Origin: SG8-40 sp963792855
GTDB lineage: Bacteria; Pseudomonadota; Gammaproteobacteria; Burkholderiales; Eutrophovitaceae
Direction of reading: 5' to 3'
Length of the DNA stretch: 64,000 nt
Assembly (NCBI GenBank): GCA_963792855.1
Contig: CAWBXZ010000018.1
Span: 186,001-250,000 of the forward strand
Position numbers and translations under genes: made by a program. Under the pieces are notes generated by a model that saw only the letters and a program-made list of their open reading frames with translations, searched no databases and was not told where the DNA came from. Below, piece after piece: positions 35,406-45,167 of the stretch. How positions within the stretch are numbered: position 1 is the first letter of the stretch; each line of letters starts with the position of its first letter.

Positions 35406-36025
35406 CGTTTTCTGCTCCTTCTGCATGACCACTTGTTTGCGTGGACACCACCTAACGCAATTGATGTGCCGATGCATTTAATCCTTATAAATTAACAACA
35501 TGCAATTGCGGCACCGGGGCATCGTGTCGCCTGTCGCAGACAGACTTAAGGGCCGGCAGCCGTGCAACCCCGGAGCGCAAACGACGGCAGCTGGAGATGC
35601 GCAGCACCTTGCGCATCGCAAGCAACGATAGGCAAACACAATAAGACGTGGAAAAGAGCGGAACTGTGCTTGCAGCTTCGGGTAACGGTAGATACATTGA
35701 GACGCAGCGTATTCAGGTGCCGGCCACAGAAGTGTGTGGCGCCGCAATGCTTGAATCGAGCGAGACGCTCTCGGGCGACCGTTTTGGGGGAACGCCAATC
35801 AACGTGCGTAATGAATCGTCCGATAGCATGGCCTCGACCGCAAAGCCGGTACTCTTGCGAGTTGATGGTGTGACGTGCGAGAAGGCGGTCGAGAGGGGTG
35901 TTTGCCGCGAACCAAACTGGCAGTGCAGACGCGCGCTTCGGAACCATGGGTGTCGCAGATACGTGCGGCTATTGAGTGATAAATCGGTATCGCCAGAGCG
36001 ATAAACTGACCACGCAATTATTCTA
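35406..36025. other. gene-free divergent region, 620 bp
   Basis: It lies between the leftward PilZ gene and the rightward acyltransferase. It is A+T-rich near 35465-35515, likely the PilZ promoter. Several frames of 100-130 codons exist on both strands but overlap one another and resemble nothing. It may mark the left edge of transferred DNA. Confidence 0.45.
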
Positions 36026-36907
36026 ATGGCCGCAGCCGTCTACTACATTTGTCTTCCGCTGATATATCTCGTCTCCTTCCTTCCCTTCAGGCTGCTGTAT
36101 CTCCTGTCCGACATCAGCTACGTGCTTGTATACAAATTGTTCCGATACAGGACGAAGGTTGTGCGCAAGAACCTGGAAAAAGCGTTCCCGGAAAAATCGG
36201 CGACGGAGATCAGGAAAATAGAAATCGCTTTTTATCATTTCTTCTGTGATCTGATTTTCGAGACTTTCAAGACCCTGACCATCACGCCAAACGCTCTCAG
36301 ACAACACGTCAGATTCGACGACACCTCGGTTTTCGAGGAGCTGTACAAACAGCGTCAGAGTGTCATCGTTGTGATGGGGCATTTTGGTAACTGGGAGTTA
36401 GCTGGTGCGCGATTCAGTCTTTGCGATTTCCATCAACTCTTTGTTATTTATCATCGCCTGTCCAACAAATACCTGGATGGGCTGGTATACAAAATGCGTA
36501 CGCGTCTGGGTAACAAACTGTACCTTATGAAAGATGCGTTCCGGGGCATGATTCTCAACAAGGACAAATTGACGGCAACCGCCTTCATAGCCGATCAGAC
36601 GCCCTCGCCCGAAGGAGCCTACTGGACCACCTTTCTTAATCAGGACACGCCCGTTTTCGTTGGCACGGCGAAAATTGCCAGGAAACTGAACCGCCCGATC
36701 ATCTATGTGTCTATCAAACGACCGAAAAGAGGCTGCTATCAGATAAGCAGCGAATTGTTGATCCCGAATCCCGCCGCCGTAACAGAGGATGCAATTTCCG
36801 AGTGTCATACGCGCAGGCTGGAGCGCGACATCCGGGAGAACCCGCACCTTTGGTTGTGGACCCATCGGCGATGGAAGCACAAGCGCCCCAATCAGGAAAT
36901 CAAATGA
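36026..36907 (+). CDS. LpxL-type lipid A acyltransferase, Bacteroidetes-like
   Basis: A 293-aa membrane-bound acyltransferase. An N-terminal anchor (YYICLPLIYLVSFLPFRLLY) precedes the catalytic GHFGNWELAGARF (H-x4-E). Motifs such as KVVRKNLEKAFPEKS, TTFLNQDTPVFVGTAKIA and HLWLWTHRRWKHKRP are what I know from Bacteroidetes LpxL/HtrB, not proteobacterial ones. It transfers an acyl chain to a lipid A precursor or other lipid. No Shine-Dalgarno precedes the ATG, in keeping with a Bacteroidetes origin, and local base composition is more A+T-rich than the flanks. It is followed by a desaturase gene 18 bp later. Horizontal acquisition is inferred. Confidence 0.85.
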   Translation: MAAAVYYICLPLIYLVSFLPFRLLYLLSDISYVLVYKLFRYRTKVVRKNLEKAFPEKSATEIRKIEIAFYHFFCDLIFETFKTLTITPNALRQHVRFDDTSVFEELYKQRQSVIVVMGHFGNWELAGARFSLCDFHQLFVIYHRLSNKYLDGLVYKMRTRLGNKLYLMKDAFRGMILNKDKLTATAFIADQTPSPEGAYWTTFLNQDTPVFVGTAKIARKLNRPIIYVSIKRPKRGCYQISSELLIPNPAAVTEDAISECHTRRLERDIRENPHLWLWTHRRWKHKRPNQEIK

Positions 36908-36925
36908 CTGCGATAGATCGTCGAA

Positions 36926-37912
36926 ATGCTTGAGGGTAAAGAACTGATATTGGCGACCAGGAAATATGCCCAGGAAGATCAGGTAAGAAGCGGCTTCGCG
37001 CTGCTTAGCACAACGACGCTACTCATCGCGCTCTATGCAGGAGCGATCGTGAACGTACATATCGTTCTGCAAATTGCATGTTCGCTGTTTGCGGCACTGG
37101 TGTCGGTGCGGATGTTCATCATCTACCACGACTATATGCATGGAACGATTCTGAAACATTCCGGATTGGCCAAGGTGGTCTTTACCTTGTACGGAATGTT
37201 TATTCTTGCCCCTGCCCGAATCTGGAAGCGGTCGCACGATTATCATCACGGTCACAATTCCAAACTTCATACTTCCAGTATTGGATCCTTTCCGCTGCTG
37301 ACCAAGCGGCGGTTTCTGGCGGCGAGCAAAATGGATCGGGGTATTTATCTTTTCATCAGGCACCCGGCTACGATCGCCTTTGGTTACGTATTCGTTTTCC
37401 TGTGGGGGATGTGTCTGAGAACGCTTACCAAAAATTCAGAAAAACACATCGATGCATTACTCGCTGTCTTCTTTCATTACGCGATTGGTTTCGGCGTTTA
37501 TTACCTGTTTGGATTGCAGGCCTTCCTGCTCGGTTTCCTGCTCCCGGCCTTGTTGAGCAGTGCGCTTGGCGCTTATCTGTTTTACGCTCAACACAATTTT
37601 CCGTCAGCAATCCAGAAAGGCAAAGAAGACTGGAACTATGTGTTTGCTGCGCTTCATTCATCGAGCCACATCGAGATGAATAGACTCATGCACTGGTTTA
37701 CGGGCAATATTGGCTACCATCATATCCACCATATCAATCCCCGAATCCCTTTCTATCGCCTTCCCCAGGTGTTCAAAGAGATGGAAGAGTTCCACCACGC
37801 GGGCACGACATCGCTTCTGCCGCGTGACGTCTACCGGTGTTTACGGCTGAAAGCCTGGGACGCGGATGAGGGGAGAATGGTTGGTTTAAGGGAGATTTAC
37901 GCGGTTTCGTAG
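36926..37912 (+). CDS. membrane fatty acid desaturase
   Basis: A 328-aa integral membrane di-iron enzyme with the three histidine boxes: HDYMH (about residue 68), HDYHHGHNSKLHTSS (about 104) and YHHIHHINPRIPFYRLP (about 268), separated by hydrophobic stretches. It would introduce a double bond, or a hydroxyl, into a lipid acyl chain. It lies 18 bp after the LpxL-type gene on the same strand, also without a Shine-Dalgarno, so the two probably arrived together and modify a shared lipid. A carotenoid ketolase/hydroxylase is a less likely alternative, since the box spacing fits desaturases. Confidence 0.85.
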   Translation: MLEGKELILATRKYAQEDQVRSGFALLSTTTLLIALYAGAIVNVHIVLQIACSLFAALVSVRMFIIYHDYMHGTILKHSGLAKVVFTLYGMFILAPARIWKRSHDYHHGHNSKLHTSSIGSFPLLTKRRFLAASKMDRGIYLFIRHPATIAFGYVFVFLWGMCLRTLTKNSEKHIDALLAVFFHYAIGFGVYYLFGLQAFLLGFLLPALLSSALGAYLFYAQHNFPSAIQKGKEDWNYVFAALHSSSHIEMNRLMHWFTGNIGYHHIHHINPRIPFYRLPQVFKEMEEFHHAGTTSLLPRDVYRCLRLKAWDADEGRMVGLREIYAVS

Positions 37913-38189
37913 TGCGCATCGGCTTTCCCGGAAACTTCTTGGGTACTGTCGATCGGGATGTGCCAACTGCCGGCCCGAGGAATACACCCTTTGAGTCAGG
38001 TGGAGGAATGCTGGCTTGTGCATCACAAACGGGGGCGGGCACCAATGCAAGCGGAAGCGTTGCCGGCGTGATGTTTGTTTTTGCGGACGCCGAATAACCG
38101 GCAGGGTCAATCGATACGTAATGGCAGGAGGATGGGCGCTGAATCGCAGCAGTGTTCCTGCTGGAATCGGCGGGACTTTTCCTGTCCGG

Positions 38190-39344
38190 CTAACGCTTGT
38201 GTTTTTGCCATCGCACGGCCCCGATGCCGCCGCTGAACACCAATGCTGCCATCATCCAGAACATCGCGGCCGCACCGAGCACCGATCCGAACGCGCCGAA
38301 CACGAGCGGCAGCACCACCTGGTTGCTGTGAATGATGGTGGAGCGCACCCCGAGCACTTCGCCGACCCTGCCCTGGGGCGACTGCGAGTGAACCAGGGAC
38401 ATGATGTTGGGTTGCGCGGCGCCCAGCCCGAGGCCGAGCAGGAAGGCGATAGCCATCATCGGCGGGCCTGACGAGAAGAACGGAAACAGTGCGAACGCCA
38501 GTGCAGCGCAGAACAGCGTGAACGTCAGTACCTGCCATTCGCTGAAGCGTCGCGCCAGTACCGGCATCGCCAGACGAATGACAAAGGTGGCGAGTGCGAA
38601 ACAACCCAGAACGAATCCGATTTCGGAGGCCGACAGGCCTACCCGGGTGCCATGAACCGGGATGACAAAGGACTGCAGGTCCCAGGACATGGAGATCAGC
38701 GCAGTTGCAACCAGTAAATGGCGCAGTTCGACCAGCCTGAACAGTTCCATTGGGCGCATCGGCTCGGGTGGTTCTACCTCGCGATGCCGGGACGGCATCA
38801 GACCGCGGCTGGCCCACGCCAGAGCCACGGCAAGCAGCGCGATAATCACCAGCGCGCTGAAAGCGGCCCGATGGCCAAACGAATCGATCAGTATTCCGCT
38901 CAGGACCGGGCCGGAGAATCCGGATACGGAAGCACCCATGGCGAACCAGGCGAAAGCGGCCGGCCGCCGGGCAGGGTCGGCGCGTTCGCCGATGACCTGC
39001 TGGATGGAGAGCATTACCAGGGCCGAACCGGCGCCGATCAGCGAGGCTGCGACCAGCAGGGGCGCCAGATCCGCGGCGGCATACGAAAACGCGGATGGCA
39101 GCAGGGCGCCGCCAAGGATGAGCAGGGCGCCGATCAGTGTCGGGCGCCGCGGCCCAACCGCATCGACCCAGCGCCCGGCACGAACCGACATCAGCATCGG
39201 AACCAGTGAGAAAAGAGCCAGGATTACGCCCACGGTAAAAGTCGACGCCTGATTCGCCAGTGCGTAAAGCGATGCAGTCATGCGCGCGCTCACAAACACC
39301 ATGTGCGACAGTACCGCAATCAGAATAAGGCGAAGCAGGGTCAT
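38190..39344 (-). CDS. MFS transporter
   Basis: A 384-aa protein with twelve predicted membrane helices. I prefer ATG 39344 (MTLLRLILIAVLSHMVFVSA), where the first helix begins; the frame extends upstream but is not membrane-like. The loop-2 signature reads GRWVDAVGPRRPTLIG (GxxxDxxGRR type), and the second half repeats it weakly. Likely a proton-driven efflux or uptake carrier; the substrate is not predictable. It is a single leftward gene with an inverted repeat 50-75 bp upstream that may be an operator. Confidence 0.85.
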   Translation of the reverse strand: MTLLRLILIAVLSHMVFVSARMTASLYALANQASTFTVGVILALFSLVPMLMSVRAGRWVDAVGPRRPTLIGALLILGGALLPSAFSYAAADLAPLLVAASLIGAGSALVMLSIQQVIGERADPARRPAAFAWFAMGASVSGFSGPVLSGILIDSFGHRAAFSALVIIALLAVALAWASRGLMPSRHREVEPPEPMRPMELFRLVELRHLLVATALISMSWDLQSFVIPVHGTRVGLSASEIGFVLGCFALATFVIRLAMPVLARRFSEWQVLTFTLFCAALAFALFPFFSSGPPMMAIAFLLGLGLGAAQPNIMSLVHSQSPQGRVGEVLGVRSTIIHSNQVVLPLVFGAFGSVLGAAAMFWMMAALVFSGGIGAVRWQKHKR

Positions 39345-39676
39345 GCTGTTGTCTGTGCAGGAAAAGTACTTCCGCCGCAAGGCGTGTTTGACGGATGCTG
39401 CATCAAGCGGATGCAGCATTGCGCGCGATCAGGAACGAACAAGTTTCAGCCAGCCGGTGTTGCCGCACAACGAACACTTGCTCGTTGCATAGTGTAATCC
39501 GTCCACGGTGATGGGTGGACGCGCTGCGACAATTCCCGCGCACGACTGTTTACCCGACATCAGCCACGAATATGAAGAATGACCTGGACCGTGCCGACGA
39601 CTGCACTAGCGTTCGGTCGGTCGGTCACTACCGTAGAAATTGCACCGCATGGAGCGGGGTTGACGCGGTCGCGTTC
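39345..39676. other. region between nitrilase and MFS genes, 332 bp
   Basis: Upstream region of the MFS gene, holding the inverted repeat at 39395-39419. No gene supported; a frame at 39515-39775 overlaps the nitrilase end antisense and looks spurious. Confidence 0.45.
39395..39419 (-). promoter_or_regulatory. perfect 10-bp inverted repeat upstream of the MFS gene
   Basis: ATGCTGCATC (39395-39404) and GATGCAGCAT (39410-39419) flank a 5-base spacer, 51-75 bp before the MFS start. It could be a TetR/MarR-like operator or an mRNA leader hairpin; no regulator gene is adjacent. Confidence 0.45.
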
Positions 39677-40612
39677 TCAAGTGAACGTAACAGGGCTTTG
39701 TTTTGTACGATTGACGCTCAGGGAGAAGACATCGGGGCGCGCATAGTGCCCGGCGGCGTCGAACTTGCGGCGTGACGCTTGCACAACCGAAACGTCGAAC
39801 TCGGCGATGAGGAGGCCTTTTTCCTGATGCATTGGGCCAGCCGTCACGCCGCCGAACGGTTTGTAGACGACCGCATCGCCCGGGTTGATCCACTCACTGT
39901 TGTCTGGAAAAAGTTCGTCTCGATAGGGAATGTTATCCGGAATGTCAGCTGCTTCCAGCGATGTCGCGCAGCCGATCACCCAGCAACCGCCTTCGCGTGC
40001 AATATGCTGCATGGTGGCCAGCCAGGTTTCACCGCTATCCCACGTCGGCGCAACATATATTTCGATGTTTTGCGCATAAAGCGCATAACGCGCCAAAGGC
40101 ATATAGTTTTCCCAGCAGATCAACGCACCGACCCTGCCAACAGCAGTGTCAACCACGTTCAGGCCGGAACCATCGCCGAAGCCCCATATCATCCTCTCAG
40201 GATTGGTTGGCATCAGCTTTCGGTGGTTGTTCGCCAGTCTTCCGTCTGCATCAATGATCGCGCAGCTGTTGAATATCGTGCTGCCGCTCAGCGACCCGTC
40301 GACTTCCTGATATCCGAGCACGACGACGACACTGTGCTCGCGCGCCGCGGTCTGTATCGGTGCCAACCCGTCGTTGTTCAGATCGACCGAATTGGCGAGC
40401 AGGCGTGCATAAAGTTCGTCGGTCTTGCGCATCCCGCTGCCTGGCGTGAGCCGCCATGCAAATGTCGGATAACCAGGCAACCACGCTTCCGGGAACACAA
40501 CCATTGCGCATCCTTTTGATGCGGATTCGGCTATCAGTTCGATTGCTCGGGAAATCGATTTCTCACGGTCCAGATAGACGGGGGGCTCCTGAATAACGGC
40601 GACTTTGGTCAT
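39677..40612 (-). CDS. nitrilase-family carbon-nitrogen hydrolase
   Basis: A 311-aa cytoplasmic hydrolase with the triad in order: Glu in VVFPEAWLPGYP (about residue 42), Lys in NHRKLMPTNPER (about 133), Cys in GALICWENYMPLARYA (about 167). The CWEN sequence is that of true nitrilases (aliphatic or aromatic), which convert nitriles to acids and ammonia, rather than amidases. It lies 137 bp after an SDR gene on the same strand, probably in one transcript, suggesting that an oxidised or hydroxylated nitrile is handled. Confidence 0.92.
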   Translation of the reverse strand: MTKVAVIQEPPVYLDREKSISRAIELIAESASKGCAMVVFPEAWLPGYPTFAWRLTPGSGMRKTDELYARLLANSVDLNNDGLAPIQTAAREHSVVVVLGYQEVDGSLSGSTIFNSCAIIDADGRLANNHRKLMPTNPERMIWGFGDGSGLNVVDTAVGRVGALICWENYMPLARYALYAQNIEIYVAPTWDSGETWLATMQHIAREGGCWVIGCATSLEAADIPDNIPYRDELFPDNSEWINPGDAVVYKPFGGVTAGPMHQEKGLLIAEFDVSVVQASRRKFDAAGHYARPDVFSLSVNRTKQSPVTFT

Positions 40613-40749
40613 GTTTTATCTCCAGTCGGGAATATTGGGCGGGGTGTCTGCTGCCGGAGCCAGTGGCCTTTCAAAGCGGCAACAGCCCCCCCGTTGATCG
40701 CCGTGCTCGCAGGGAAGGATCGGTTGTGCACTGATGACTGAGACCCAGT

Positions 40750-41547
40750 TTACTCGCTGGGCCGGTCGTGAGCCGCTGGGCGCAAACCACCATAGGAATG
40801 CCACGATCCCGTGACCAGCCAGCCACAGTCGACCGGAAGATTGGCGCCGGTGATTGCCGCTGCGTCGGTGCTCGCCAGGAAAGCGACTGCACGTGCGATC
40901 TCGATGGGTTCGACCATCCGGCCCAGCGCATTATTGCGCTCAAACAGGGCAACGTCGCGCTCGCCCGCGTCAATGGCTGCTTGCAAGGCCGGTGTGCGGG
41001 TGTGTCCGGGCGATACGGCATTGACCCGGATGCCCGATGGGCCCCACTCGGCGGCGAGACACTCGGTGATCGAGATGACGGCTGCCTTTGCCGGCGCATA
41101 GGCGTGTAGTGGTGCCGAACGGGAGCCCACGATGGACGCAATGTTGACGATGCTCCCGTGTCCGCGTTGTTTCATGCCGGCGGCGAACACGACGCTCGCG
41201 AGATAGGTCCCGCGCTGGTCCACGCGAATGACATCGTCCCAGACTTGCATTGACAGCCGGTCCGGGGGCAGCGGTTGCTGCAGAACACCCGCGCTGTTGA
41301 CCAGTATCTCGACAGGGCCGACTTCATTTTCGATTTGCGCTGCAATGCGTTCCATTGCAGCATCATCTGTTACATCCGCGATATAGCTGCGGGCGCCGAT
41401 CTCGCCTGCAACCGTGTGAACGCCTTCGTTGCGGTCAAGCAGAACCACCTGCGCTCCGCGCGCTGCCAGCTCGGCGCCGCAGGCGGCACCGATACCGCTT
41501 GCACCGCCGGTGACAACCGCGATACCTGAAAGAACCTTCGCCGACAT
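40750..41547 (-). CDS. SDR-family oxidoreductase
   Basis: A 265-aa classical SDR. ATG 41547 follows GAGGGAGGA. It shows AVVTGGASGIGAACGAEL, NSAG (the usual NNAG changed) and the catalytic HAYAPAKAAV. The C-terminus after PVDCGWL extends about 25 residues, longer than usual. It is probably co-transcribed with the nitrilase downstream. Substrate unknown. Confidence 0.83.
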   Translation of the reverse strand: MSAKVLSGIAVVTGGASGIGAACGAELAARGAQVVLLDRNEGVHTVAGEIGARSYIADVTDDAAMERIAAQIENEVGPVEILVNSAGVLQQPLPPDRLSMQVWDDVIRVDQRGTYLASVVFAAGMKQRGHGSIVNIASIVGSRSAPLHAYAPAKAAVISITECLAAEWGPSGIRVNAVSPGHTRTPALQAAIDAGERDVALFERNNALGRMVEPIEIARAVAFLASTDAAAITGANLPVDCGWLVTGSWHSYGGLRPAAHDRPSE

Positions 41548-41659
41548 TTTTCCTCCCTCGTGCTGGCACGACGGCCCCTGATGATTCAAAGACCGGTTTG
41601 AATGCTCGCATTGTCGCCCACCGCGCGCGAGGGCGCCATTGGCACGCGCCGGGTTGGAC

Positions 41660-42340
41660 TCAGGTTTTCCGCGCCATGCGTGACCAAACCTGCCAGCACA
41701 TGTTTGCGACGGGTGCGCTCATGAACGTCAGGGCCAGCAGGAACATCGGCCAGTCGAACGCTACCGGCAGTATTCCGGAAAGCGCTTTCTCGCTCCATTC
41801 AGGCGCGTGGATGGCATCCGCCATAAAGACGTACAGCGCGAGCAGGGCACCCGCGAGACTGGCCATCCACCACAGGAATTGTGGCCACAGCGGGGTTTCC
41901 CGCTTGCCGAACTGGGTAATCAGCGTGCCACCGGCAAGCATGAGGGTGGCAATTGACACCGGGGCGAGAACCGGTCCCCACCAAGGCAGCGGGATCAGAA
42001 AGAGCACGTCCCAGTCAAGCAGTGATCGTGGCCAGCCGGTAAATGGCACGAGGAAGACGTAGTAGAAAATATCCCAGACGCCGAATGCAAACAGGAAATA
42101 CCCGAAGCGGGCGCGCCAATTGCATCCAGCCAACCAGGCGACGGACACCAGCATAATGAGGGTTGCGGCCTCGCGTGCGATCTCGATATGCATGAGCCAC
42201 GCGGGCACAGGCAACGGGTCGGGCTGATAGGGATCGACGCGATCAAGAAAAATGCGCAGATAACTGACAACTGCCGCTTCGAGCAGCGCCATGGCGACGG
42301 AGAAGACGCAGACCGCGGTCCAGCGACGTGGATCATTCAT
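41660..42340 (-). CDS. conserved integral membrane protein, about six TM helices
   Basis: A 226-aa protein with hydrophobic segments spread over its full length (for example AVCVFSVAMALLEAAVVSY, TLIMLVSVAWLAG, FGYFLFAFGVWDIFYYVFL). The aromatic pair WDIFYYVFL and the charged loop GKRETPLW are the only distinctive features. No enzyme motif. It diverges from the methyltransferase gene with 67 bp between starts, so regulation may be shared. I do not recognise the family. Confidence 0.65.
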   Translation of the reverse strand: MNDPRRWTAVCVFSVAMALLEAAVVSYLRIFLDRVDPYQPDPLPVPAWLMHIEIAREAATLIMLVSVAWLAGCNWRARFGYFLFAFGVWDIFYYVFLVPFTGWPRSLLDWDVLFLIPLPWWGPVLAPVSIATLMLAGGTLITQFGKRETPLWPQFLWWMASLAGALLALYVFMADAIHAPEWSEKALSGILPVAFDWPMFLLALTFMSAPVANMCWQVWSRMARKT

Positions 42341-42407
42341 GGCGATAAACTACACCGGTTTCGTAAAGCAAAGAAGCACTGGTCCATTCAGAGTCGGGAA
42401 GTCCGGA

Positions 42408-43937
42408 ATGACAGCAGCGACATACAACACTGGCAGTAATGTCCCCTACGCGGGGGCGAGTTACCGCATGTCACATCCCCGCAGGCTCGAGGCATTGGCG
42501 GCATTGTCCGGGATGCACCCCCAACCATTGCCTGCAGCGCGCGTTCTCGAACTTGGCTGTGCGGCAGGCCGAAATCTGATACCGCAGGCAGTCAACTACC
42601 CGGGCGCCGAGTTTGTGGGCGTCGACGTGTCTGCAAGGCAGATCGCCGAGGGACAGGCGATGATCAAGGCGCTTGGTATCGGCAATATCCGCTTGCACGA
42701 GGCCCGCATTGAAGATGTGGACGGAACCTGGGGGGCGTTCGACTATATTCTGTGCCATGGCGTCTATTCCTGGGTCAGTCCGGACGTGCAGGACGACATA
42801 ATGGCGATCTGCCAACGCAACCTCTCCGCCCAGGGAGTCGCCTATGTGTCGTATAACGCGCTGCCTGGCTGGCACATCCGCAACATCACGCGCGACCTGA
42901 TGCGCTACCACACGGACGGCATCGAGAGTGCCACGGAGAAGCTTGTCCGGGCGCGGGCGATACTCGGTTTCATGGGCAAGCATGCCCCGAGTAACTCGGC
43001 CTACAGGGCACTGCTTGCGGAAGAGGTGAACAGCGTGCAGCGCAGCGATGACGCGTACCTGAATTACGAATTTCTGGAGAACGACAACCACCCGTGCTAC
43101 TTCGAAGAGTTCATCGAGCGTGCTGCTTCGCACAGCCTGCAATATCTGGGTGATGCCAACACTGCACGATTGACTATCCGTGCCGTGCCGCAGGAGGCCC
43201 AGGCTGCCCTTGCCAGCCTGCCATTGCTCAAGCAGCAGCAGTACATGGACTTTCTGCTCAACACGTCTTTTCGACGAACGGTGCTCTGCCACGACCACAT
43301 CCGTCTGGAGCGGCGACGAAGCAATAATATGCTCGATCGCTTTCACATTGCGCTTTCCGGCAGGCCCCAGAAGCTCACGCTCGACGTGGCCTCGAAAGAA
43401 CCGGTCGACGTCGCGGTCGGCAGCAATACGGTCTCGAGTGCTTCGCCGTTTGCAAAGGCTGCGATTCAGCACCTCATGGACGTGTTCCCGGGATCGGTCA
43501 TGATCAGTGAGTTGCACAAGGCCGCGATCGCGCTGCTTGAAGGCGTGGGTTATCCGCTTGGCGACGAGCCGGCGACGCGTCTCGAGGACATGGCCGCCGT
43601 GGTGATGGAAATTTACCTTGGCGGTGCAATCGAGCTGTCGCTCCACCCTCCGAAAGTCGCGACCACTGTCAGTGCCTTGCCTGCGGTATCGCCATTGGTG
43701 CGACTGCAGGCATCCACGCATGGGAAGGTGGTCAGTCAGTTACACGAGACGGTCGTGCTCGATGAGTTCAGGCGCCACGTTGTCGCCCGTCTGGACGGTG
43801 AGCGCGACCCGGACACGTTATGGCTCGAACTGGCCAGGGCGATTGACCGCGGAGAGATAGAGGTGGCATCGCACTCGATGGAGTCACTTGACGACATTCT
43901 GGAGTGGTGCCGGGAACGGGCGTTGTTGATCGAATAA
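42408..43937 (+). CDS. class I SAM methyltransferase with methyltransferase-regulatory domain
   Basis: A 509-aa protein; ATG 42408 is preceded by GGGAAG and begins MTAATYNTGSNVPYAG, after which the family similarity starts. Residues about 20-190 are a SAM-binding domain (ARVLELGCAAGRNLIPQA, then FDYILCHGVYSWV). Residues about 210-300 match the regulatory domain usually found behind such methyltransferases (HPCYFEEFIERAASHSLQYL). The C-terminal 120 residues are a winged-helix-like domain (VSQLHETVVLDEFRRHVVARL). Such proteins methylate unknown, possibly protein or lipid, targets. Confidence 0.85.
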   Translation: MTAATYNTGSNVPYAGASYRMSHPRRLEALAALSGMHPQPLPAARVLELGCAAGRNLIPQAVNYPGAEFVGVDVSARQIAEGQAMIKALGIGNIRLHEARIEDVDGTWGAFDYILCHGVYSWVSPDVQDDIMAICQRNLSAQGVAYVSYNALPGWHIRNITRDLMRYHTDGIESATEKLVRARAILGFMGKHAPSNSAYRALLAEEVNSVQRSDDAYLNYEFLENDNHPCYFEEFIERAASHSLQYLGDANTARLTIRAVPQEAQAALASLPLLKQQQYMDFLLNTSFRRTVLCHDHIRLERRRSNNMLDRFHIALSGRPQKLTLDVASKEPVDVAVGSNTVSSASPFAKAAIQHLMDVFPGSVMISELHKAAIALLEGVGYPLGDEPATRLEDMAAVVMEIYLGGAIELSLHPPKVATTVSALPAVSPLVRLQASTHGKVVSQLHETVVLDEFRRHVVARLDGERDPDTLWLELARAIDRGEIEVASHSMESLDDILEWCRERALLIE

Positions 43938-44062
43938 TCCGCCAGTAATCGATTCCGGGCTGCGGAGGGCAGGTTTCGCAGTCTGCTTGTTCCGCGTGCG
44001 TATTTGCGAACCGGGTCCTGCAGCAAACGTGGCGAACGATGCAAAGAACGCTGCATCATGGA

Positions 44063-45094
44063 CTATGTGCTTGCGAAATCCTGCATGATGACGGCCATCA
44101 CGTCACCTTTCTTGACACGGCCCGAACCCGGGGCCATCCAGATAGCGCCGTCGATGCCGAATTCAATCGGCTGCGGCTCACGTTCCCATTCTTCGACGAA
44201 GTGCAGGTAACCGGCGAGTTCGCCGGCGCGGATTTCCTGTTCGGGAAAGAAACGGGGCTCGAACAGCCCGTCGCTCGGTGCAAACAGGTATGAGCGTTGA
44301 TCCCGCACCATCATTTGCCGCGTCCGGCCGCCGTCGGGTTGCGTAATGTCCGGTTCGCCGTCGACGATGCCCATCCACTTGAGAACGTTATCCAGACCGC
44401 GCTCCGCAATACGCACTGCATCCGGCCTGACGCGCCCGTAACCGCCGATTTCGGTGGATATTGACAGCGCGCCATGCCGCTCGGCCGCAGCCGCGACCGT
44501 GGCGGTTTCATCGACTCCCCAGAACACCACGTTATAGGGTGCCGCGAAATTTTCGGCGAGCGCCTGCGTGCGCTCGATGGTCTTCGCATCGTCCACCCAG
44601 TGCATGATGGAGCACAGCGCGGCTTCCATCGAGTTTCCGGCCGAATGCACGTCCACCGAAACTTCTACCTGCGGCATGATCGCGGAATCAATGAAGTGCG
44701 CCAGCATCTGGCAGAAGCTGCCACGTGCATCACCGGGCATACACCGGTTGAAGTCGCGCCCGTCGATCGGGCACATGCGCCGCCCGGCCAGTGCCGCCGG
44801 CAGGTCCACTGCGGGCAGCATGATGATCTTTCCCTGGACGCTTTTCGGATCGAGCCGGCGCGCGAGTCTCGAGATGGCGATCTGGCCTTCGTACTCGTCG
44901 CCGTGCACGCCGCCGGTGAACAGCACCGCCGGTCCACTGCCGCCGTTGACGACGCCAATGGGAATCTCAACCGTAGACCAGGCACCGCCGTCGCGTGACT
45001 GCGGCACACGCAGGTAGCCGGTCTGCTTGCCCGGCTTGTCGAAGTCGATGTCGTGAAAAATACGGCTCTTGAAGGTGTCTGTTGCTTTTGCCAT
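44063..45094 (-). CDS. succinylglutamate desuccinylase/aspartoacylase-family deacylase (DoeB-like)
   Basis: A 343-aa zinc enzyme. Motifs: GGVHGDEYEGQIA (His-x-x-Glu ligands), DGRDFNRCMPG, and VSVDVHSAGNSMEA (third ligand), plus STEIGGYGR near the end. The form matches DoeB, N-alpha-acetyl-2,4-diaminobutyrate deacetylase of ectoine breakdown, and related deacylases of N-acyl amino acids. No other ectoine gene is present, so the exact N-acyl substrate is open. It stands alone on the minus strand. Confidence 0.82.
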   Translation of the reverse strand: MAKATDTFKSRIFHDIDFDKPGKQTGYLRVPQSRDGGAWSTVEIPIGVVNGGSGPAVLFTGGVHGDEYEGQIAISRLARRLDPKSVQGKIIMLPAVDLPAALAGRRMCPIDGRDFNRCMPGDARGSFCQMLAHFIDSAIMPQVEVSVDVHSAGNSMEAALCSIMHWVDDAKTIERTQALAENFAAPYNVVFWGVDETATVAAAAERHGALSISTEIGGYGRVRPDAVRIAERGLDNVLKWMGIVDGEPDITQPDGGRTRQMMVRDQRSYLFAPSDGLFEPRFFPEQEIRAGELAGYLHFVEEWEREPQPIEFGIDGAIWMAPGSGRVKKGDVMAVIMQDFAST

Positions 45095-45167
45095 GGCTTT
45101 TTGCTCCCACTGGAAACGGCAAGCATAACCAAGTTGCCGAAAAATAGGGTTGGGCGTGTTGCCTATT

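Noticed and set aside
35648..36004. A 118-codon plus frame upstream of the acyltransferase
   Set aside because: No similarity or ribosome site, and it overlaps other random frames on both strands.
39515..39775. An 86-codon plus frame
   Set aside because: It runs antisense into the 3' end of the nitrilase gene and has no domain.
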